Shown: positions 8,054-17,000 of the stretch, one piece after another
How the letters are laid out: each line of letters opens with the position of its first letter
How positions within the stretch are numbered: the first letter of the stretch is position 1
From: Ignavibacteria bacterium UBA5771
Lineage (GTDB): Bacteria > Bacteroidota > Ignavibacteria > Kapaibacteriales > UBA2268
Length of the DNA: 20,791 nt
Assembly: GCA_002418685.1 (NCBI GenBank)
Contig: DIEP01000001.1
Span: 8,596-29,386, forward strand
Direction: 5' to 3'
Program-made: the position numbers and the translations under genes
The notes under the pieces: model-generated
Told to the model about the DNA's origin: nothing
The model's input: only the letters and a program-made list of their open reading frames with translations
Databases searched by the model: none

Positions 8054-8094
8054 AGGGAATTTGTCATATCCATTTTTTCAAATAACGTTTGGAT

Positions 8095-11000
8095 TTAATT
8101 TCCAATTTCTAAAATTCCACGATTATAAATTTGGGATTCATTTATGACACTCTTACGAACCTGCAAAGCATCAATAATCGATATTTCCAACCTTGATGGA
8201 TTCATATTAATCAAATTACCTTTAATTAACAATGGGTTGCTTGCAATTTTCGTGCCTGCATTTGTAAGCAAAACGTTGCCCAATCCATTTATCAAATTTG
8301 AAGGTATTTGAGTAATCGTTTGCGTGGTTCCCGATGTTCCATAAAATTCAATATAACTATCTGTATCAATATTATAAATAGAATAGTTATTTACGGTATT
8401 TAACAAAGTATTATTACCTCCAATTCTTAGATAAGCATTTGGCGATATGCTCATTATTCCATCTGATGTAGAATTATTAGCCGCGAACGTCTGCAAATCG
8501 AGGACACCTTGCAGAATCGATAAATCCTTTTGCACATTAATATTTTTATCAATCACGACAGAATTATTACCCGCAAGCCCTGAATTATTTATAAATAAAG
8601 AATGGACTGTATTCGGCAAGCCATTTCCAATAATTTGATTTGATGAGCCATTATATTCATAAATGCCATTAGCACTGAATTGCCTGCTTTGTGTTGTAAG
8701 AATATTTCCCGTTGAATTTCCAAGACTTGAAATACCGTTGGGAGAGCCAATTTTCAAATATGATAAATCTCCCATTGTAAAATAATTTCCCGAAATAGTA
8801 TTCATCTGTGTATTCAAAATTCCAATATCAGAAGGATTTAAGCCAAGTGCCGTCCCCATAACATTTGCATTGACATTTAAAGTAATTTCGTGGGGAGGAT
8901 TTGCACCAATTCCGCCACCAATAACCACAGAATCTTGAATATTATCGGGCCAAATTCCCGCACCAAAGAGTGGTCCCGAATGTGTTGGATCGTAAGTCCA
9001 CGAATTTGGGTCATTCCAATTGCCCGATTCACGACTGTAAAATATGCGTTTGAAAGCAAAGATATTTCCAAGCGTCCAATCACCTTGAAATTCATTTGAT
9101 GAATAATTCGATGTGGTTTCAAAAAAGTTTAATGTATAATCCACAGTTGGAACGGGGACAGTCAACCAAAAGCCACTTGGCTGCTCGAAAGGAGGCCTCC
9201 ATCTACCCAAGCGATCTAAATTAGTTTCAGTTCCAAAAATATCACTATCTACATAGTTAAAGCGAGCTTTTGATGTAAAATTACCCGTAACGGAATCAAT
9301 TACCCAATATCTTTTTAAATACTCGGCATTTGGAGCTGTGGATACATGCGAGTGACCACCGGGAAAACCACCTATATCACCGGGAGAAACGCGTGAACCA
9401 ACATGTCCCGCTTGGCTGACAGTTTGAAATGTCATTTCTAGTGGAGTATAATGATCAACTGTTTCAAATGACCCAATTGGGAAAGTGTAAGTTTTTGGTA
9501 ACCCTGTTGCAGAAAAAGCTCTCACAAGTAAACCACTACTTCGGCTTGTGCGAATATATTTATTAGATGAAAAATTAGTAATTGCATTAATATTGGAATT
9601 TTGAATGACCAGATTAGTTGCATCACCCAAAATGAAAATTGATGGATTAACAAAATTCAGTGTGTTTTGAACATAAATATGAGTGCTATCAGTTGGATTT
9701 GCTCCTTCACGCTTAGCAAATAACTGTCCTTTATTAAGTTCCAAATCGTAGAAATGGGCACCGCTTCGATTGCGAAGAACGATATAGTGATTAATAGTGC
9801 TATCAAAAATAACTTTTCCGCTTAATGGTTCGAAAATGCCTTCATTAGAATTCGAATCAATCACAAATGAATTAAGGACACGAAGAGTGCGATTACCACC
9901 ACTGAAAGTACCTTGTTTTATATATAAAGTATCGATAATATTTACAGTCGGAGCGCCTGCATAATTCGAAAGGAACACTTTCCTATTGGCAGAAGTTGAG
10001 GAATTATCACAAATAATTGTTTTCACATAATTAGGTATGCCCGTTCCTGTTTGTTGATTTCCTATTGTGGAATTAAAAATATATCGGCTCGTTCCATACA
10101 CTCTTGCATTTGTTTGCACTGGTCCCGTATTTCCATCGCTTTCAGGGCGAATACCATCCACATGTTGGATACCAAGCGTATTGTTATTCTCTAAATTGAA
10201 GGAAAGACCTCGGAAATAATTCAGATCACCAATAATTTGGAAATATCCTGTTAGTCCGTTATAAGTTTCAACAATAACATTTCTGACAGTTGGATAAGTG
10301 CCATCCTGCAATGTTATTTTTTTGCCGTTGCCAATGCGGACCACATCCATATTTTGATTTGGTATGCGAGTTGGTGGATTATTAATTGTATAACCACTCA
10401 AAGACCATGAATTAATATTTTGCCAATCACCATCATTATAAGAGTAAAAAGTAATAATACTTGGATTGCCAATAATAAAATCACCCCAATGAATGACATT
10501 CCTTGATGTTACAGTAGTATCAGAATTCGATAGAAACTCAGGTACTTCCCATGTTGCAGCAGGTGGATAAGCAGGAGTATGCAATCTATGTTCAAATAAG
10601 CCGATGGATGCGCCGTTTGGAATATCGCTCGGATTAATAAATTGAGTAGTAATTTTATATTTTCCATCACTGCCGAGTTGATAGCCATCCACTGCGGCAG
10701 GTTGAACTGTCCAATATTGCGGAATAATTGCTGATGAAAGCAATCCCGAATTAACAGTATCAGGATGTGCTGTATTATGAAGTGTTACGTCGATATATCC
10801 CGCAGTATTATTCTCACCTGTAAATGCTAATGTTACAGGACGATATCTTTGAATAGTATCAGCTCCAACATAATATTGACGAGTTTGGGCGCTATTGGGA
10901 ATGTAAATAGATAAAGTTCCAAATATATGCCCAAGAGTATTTCGCGTAATTTGTCGCAAACCCAATCCCACTGAATTTGGACCAATTATTACTTTTTGAG

Positions 11001-14000
11001 AATATGTAAGAGCATTAATATATGCCAAATTATCAGTCTGAAATTCAAGGTTATCATTAATTTCTATTGAAGAATTTGTAGTCGTATCATTATCACCAAG
11101 AATTAAGTTCCCCGTTGTTTTAAAAAGCGACAAACTATATATTTCAAGATTTGGTATTGACAAGTTATAATTTTTAAAATACTGATCGCCTGACCCATCG
11201 AGCAAGATTCGCCATGGTTGGGTTGTGGAAGCACTTGGAGTAGCAATTAAATTACCATAATTATAAAGATCCCCTTTCAAATCAAGGATGTTTCCATTTA
11301 AACCAAGGGATTGTCTCTGATTTATTTGTATATTATGATTAACAGTGAAATTCAGAGATACAATTTTTGATTTGTAATTATTTGTATTAATAGGTGCTAC
11401 AAGATGCAAATCATAAATAGGCATCGAACCACTAATTTTCAAGTCATCAGTTGTTGCTGTATAGGAGGAATCTCCTAATTGAATTTTACCCGCAGTCATC
11501 AGAGAGCCACTTTCAGCATCTATTTCTATATCTGAGTTAGCATTTGAATTAGAATTTGCTACAATTATCCTTCCGCCATTCATATTTAGGATTGAATTTA
11601 CACTTCGCATATCGAATGATGGATCAGCAGTTGTATTGCCAATTTTCGCAACACGGAATGTGGAATTATTAGAAATACTAACTTCGGGATAAGATGATGT
11701 ATTTTGGCGAATTAACCCACCTGCGATATTGATTTCACCATTTATTAAATTAATGCGTGAACCTGTTTGATATATAAGGGCTTCATCCTGATAATCCCCT
11801 ACTTCCAGAATTCCCCCATCAAGAGTAATATTTGAATTAGCAAATAAAGTAATGTTCTTCTTGGTTAGAATTCTACCAACTTTCGCATTAATTGCACTAA
11901 AAGGTTTCAAATCAATATCATAAGTAGGGTTAGAGATTAGCAATGTATCAGGCACATTGTTCACAAGAACTCCCGATTTGAAAGAAAAGGCAGGATTAGA
12001 AGTCATCGAGGAATCAGTAAAAGAAGCAGATGAAATAATCAAACTATCGCTTAACCCGCCTGATTTTTCGAGAATTATATCATTAATTTTAGAAAATTTA
12101 CCACTTCCAAAAAGTAACGAATTTCCCGATAAATTAAATTTAAGTGCTAATTTATGATTTGCGGCAATATCTTGGAAAAATATACCATTAGACGAATTAT
12201 CTAAGAGATTTTTGGAAATAAATAATGTATCCACGGTAGTTATACCTGTATTTTGAACAATGCTTCCATTATCATTATCCAAAAAGACTTGCTTTGTAAA
12301 TAATCGTTTATGAGGCAGATTTGTCCCAAATTGAAGTACACCTGATATAGGTGAAGGATTAGTGCCTCCAATTCTAAGACTATCTATCTTGCAAGAATCA
12401 AGATTGAACACAATATTGTGGCCATCTATATTTACAGTGTCGGATTCAAATAAAAGGCCGGGATAATACGATGCAGCAGGACCAGAATGTTGCAATATCT
12501 TATCAGTTGACCAATTTAAATAATTATTCCAATCTCCCGTATTTCTACTGTAAAACACACGTCCCGATGAAAATGAATTTGGTTCTCCTGCTGTCCAATC
12601 ACCATTAAAATAAGAAGTATTTCTAATTATAATTGGTGATGATTTCGCCCAAGGATCAATTCCGACGTCAATTTGCCAGAAGCCTGATGCATAGAGAGCA
12701 GGGATGTATTTGGTAGTATCACCAGTCACATTGGCTTTGTGATATACAAATTTAATGCTATCAATATTTGTGAAATTTTGGGTATTAATATTCCAATATC
12801 GATTTAAAATATTATCAGCTAATCGATTTGGATGTTTCCCGTTTAATAATTTTACTTCAATTTTTGGCAAACCTGAATAAGATGCCGCAGTATCATAAAT
12901 ACTCACAGGGTTATAAATTGTATCAAAACCAATTGGAAAAGTAAATTGTTTGAAGTTAGCAGATCCTCCTGTTGATGGGAAAATCTTGACTAATTTTCCA
13001 CCTGATGTTGCTCCTGAAACTTTGAACATCCTCGAAGTTGAAAATGTGCCATTCAACCGAGAATTTTGATTGAAAGTTAGAGAATAATTATCATTTATAA
13101 TTGCTTTATTATTTGTTATAAAATTAAGACTATCATTAATATAAATGTTATTATTAATGGTTATTGTAGAGTCGGTATTAGATTTATTAAATTTCAATTT
13201 ATTAAAGGTTATCGGCTGTGATCCTCGGATATTGGAATTTTGCGAACCGAAGAATTCTACTTCTGCTGAGGCAGGATTAAATCCATTAATTGTATCATTA
13301 ATAAAATTTTTAACAACTCTGATATTATAATTATTTGAACCATTACTTGCTTTAAGGATTCCGCTCATAATTTTCACAGAATCAACAACTTCAATACTTT
13401 TCTGTAATTCAACGGTTGAAGAATCGCGTGGAGAATTCACTTGTAAAGAAGCAAGTTTTCCTGGTATTGCAGCACCCGATACTTGAGTCAATGCACCATT
13501 TGGATTTATTATATCAATAGTATATTCCTCAAATTCACCTTGTCCTGTAGATGTAGGATCAAAATCAAAAGTGTTACGATTTATTCCAACCCTCATTTGT
13601 GTAGTACCTTGAGGAGTAGTCGCAGGAATTGTAAAAGCAGGAGATTGTGCGTTAACAGTATCATTTGTATTCATACTGACAAGTTGTTCCCCAGTATCAC
13701 CATAATTACCATTATAATTCAAATCTATCCACATTTTTATTTTGCGATTTGCAGTGTTATTACTAGGATTAATTTGTATATAATAGCTTTGTCCTGCTGT
13801 TAATACTGCTTTTTTATCAAATTGGAAGTTATGACCATAGCTTGAATATGAACCTTTGCTACCTGTAAAATTATCAAGAATTGTCCCATCATCGGAATTT
13901 CTCTTCATTATAAGCCTCTCAATATAATGAGTAGAAGCATTTCTATTAATTACATCATAGCTTTGAACATTAGCAGTTTGTCCTTCTGAAGTATAAATAA

Positions 14001-17000
14001 CATTAATTGAATCATTAAACTTGGGCACTGCTCCAAATTGTCCATGTATAACATTCCCTGTAGATCCCGTATTGATACCCGAAATAGACCCAATTACAAT
14101 CGTCGATCCCTTGAAAGCATTAAAAGTATTCCCACGTAAAACTCGAGTTCCAAAAATCAATGTTCCTGTATTTTCAACCGAAACACTTGGACCTGCATAT
14201 GTAAAAATATTTGATGAAGCACCATCATAGTCGTTATGTCCGATATTGGTATTTAGTACGACTTTTTTATTATTTCCAATAATCACATTGTCATACTGGC
14301 GGACAGGAAAAGGGCGAATGAGTGGATCTGGGTCAGTCGCAGCTTCATTTATCGAAGAGGAAAAAGACACAGTCGACCAAGTAGTTGGATCAGACCAATC
14401 GCCATCCTTAATTGAATAAAAATTATAGTATTTAATAGAATTTCTATTCCCTGCAACGAAATCAGCAAGCAAAGTATCACCACTTGCATATATTTCTTGG
14501 TTACCAAATGCCTGAGTAGTTGTAACATTATTAACTTGAATAAATGCCATAACACTTGATGAACCACACGCAGTCCCACTATAACTAAAGTTAGGCGTTG
14601 GTACGGGTGTAAACCTTGTATCACCACACAGAGATCCACCGAGGTTGTTATTTTCTCCTTGTCCATTTGCATATAAAGCTTGCCACCATTGGAGTGAATC
14701 TCCTCCGCGATAATATGCCAAGTCGGCGCACCCAAAGCAATCTAATAATGTTGATTTATCAGGATTAACTAAATCAACTCGGGCAGTATAATTACGATCA
14801 CCCCTAACAAACGTAGAATTTTTAATTTTCTTTATTTTCCAGTAATTTGTAATTACTCTATTTGGATTGATTGGATATAGACTTGTAGGTGAGGCATATA
14901 ATTTTGGATGGAACCCATCAATTGCGTATACACCAAGATACCCCGCTGTGGATCCTGATCCATTTGCAAAATCAATTCTAAAAGGAGCATAAAACATTTC
15001 ACTACCTGTTTCAAATATCACAATTGGAGCATCATCACCCTCAATATTTTTCCTAACTTCACCATATATCCAACCACCATATTGAGAAGAAGTAAAATGG
15101 TTAGCACCCGTAACAGTCGCAGATGTCCCAAAAGTTACAAAAAGTGGTTTTGAATCTGACCTTTTACTTGTTGCATTTATAACAGATTTATTATTGCTAA
15201 ATGTTAAGTTATTATCAATTTGCAACCAAGTTAATGTATCAAGAAGGACGTGACCCGTATTAGCAGATTTACTGACTGTTAGGTTGTAAAATGCAAGTCC
15301 TTCATTATAATTTTCTGAAGTTAAAGTATCTCCCTTAATTCCTTTAATATAAACAGTGCGATTATTATGCAAAAAAGCCGCACTCGATGCTTTTCGCATA
15401 TTTCCATAGAGATTCAAATCTATACTTCCAAGACTGAAGCCGCCAGATTTAATATAAACACTATCTTTAATATGAAGTGTGTTCGAAGTATTTAAAGTCA
15501 AATTCCCACTTGGTTTATCAATAATCAAAACGCGAGTAGTATCAGGTTGAGATGGAAGCCCTGTCCCCGTATTTTGAGCACCATTTCCTGAATAAATAAA
15601 TGTTCCAAGATTGTGGGAATTATAATTATAACTTCTTACAAATGTTCTGACATTTCCCGTTGCTCCCGTTGCATTAATTCCGTTTAAATCGGCAATTTTG
15701 ACAGTCCCATATTTAAGAATGCGAAATTCACCCGAACCAGATACAACATTAGTAGATAAATCCAAAACTCCACTTGAATCAACTATAACTTTACCCTTAA
15801 AGATATTAAGAGTATCAACTGTAACATTACTATTCAAAACAATCGAATGATCTTTCCCAATAAATGCTTGGAAGACATTTGTAGTTTGACCTGGATATAT
15901 ACTTGATGATGTGCCATCATATACAATTTGCGACCAGTTCGATGGATCAGTCCAATTACCATTTCCACGTGTAAAAAATGTTAAAACGCCTGGTTCGCCA
16001 AGCATAATTGAACCGAAATCAACCATATCGGCAAAACGAGTTGAATCATTATATTTCACTATATAAGGATAACTCCCATATTGCAATGGCTGTATCCATT
16101 GAGACGATGTTCTCATTACTGCGTTCAATATTGTCGGATCTGTGCCATTTCGAAGGTCGCCATTTGGAGGGACTCCACTAATAAAATGTGCTGTCGCGCT
16201 ATATTTACGATAGTCACCTAATGAAAAAGTGCTACCACTCGGAATCGTAATATTCCATTGTCGAGCAATATGTTTATATGGGCTTATTTGACTACCGCTT
16301 GGATTAATATCACTTGGTATGCCGTCGGTCCAACTTATAGGAGAAGTGCTTGTTGAAATTGTATCTGCCAGCACTTGAACTATCCCTCGAGTTCCTGCGC
16401 TCCCATTAAAGCTCAGCGTTATTGGTGTATAATTTGTTTCATATCCAACTTCATATTGCAATGTATAAGATGCTGAATCAATATATCTGCGTAAAGTAGA
16501 ATTGATATAGCCACCGCCCGGACGTGTGATCTGTCCATTCACTTGAATAAATCTATTGCGGGCATCCATTCTTCCATTCGTTAATTGCAAATCATTTTGA
16601 ACAATTATTCCATTATTTATTGTTGTTCCAATAGCATTAAAGTTTAGATTAGCAGAATTCTTTAATTCAATATTCCAAAATGTTTCGTTTCCACTTGTTT
16701 TGGACATACTTTGCAAAGAATTACCTTCAAAAATAACAGTTCCATTTGTTGCAAGAAAAGTGCCGCCATTATTTATCCAATTTTTTTGAATATATAAATT
16801 AGTATTTTCAAGTATCAAATTTGAAGAAGGTGCAAAAGTCAAATCGCCTCTGACTAATAAATTATCTAACGGCTTCACACCACCTGAGCCATTAATATAC
16901 ACATTTTCAAATGGATTATCTATTGTGTCCCGTGAAGTAATTGTGGTATTAATAGTGGCAGAAGGAGAAGTAAATATTACATTTTGCGCCGAGTTTGGAA

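Larger units (their letters stand above)
7908..8094. other. 187-bp intergenic leader between the giant gene and the 718-residue gene
   Basis: This is the longest gene-free stretch of the window. It holds a perfect 16-bp palindrome, two direct copies of ACTTTTTCC 12 bp apart (8014-8022 and 8026-8034, plus strand), and a minus-strand tract AACCTCCTCTT (8053-8043) resembling the 16S rRNA anti-Shine-Dalgarno end. A promoter for the downstream gene is expected here, but I found no convincing match to the Bacteroidota -7 element (TAnnTTTG). No convincing terminator follows the giant gene, so read-through remains possible. Confidence 0.6.

Noticed and set aside
8044..8060. Plus-strand AAGAGGAGG as a ribosome binding site for a plus-strand gene
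   Set aside because: No suitably spaced start codon with a sustained open frame follows on the plus strand; downstream is the 3' end of the giant gene.
14349..14735. Minus-strand frame of 128 codons (also 8877-9122) overlapping the giant gene
   Set aside because: Out of frame inside the giant gene, which reads through continuously with recognisable G-x-W and YW motifs at the same place. There is no sign of a frameshift.
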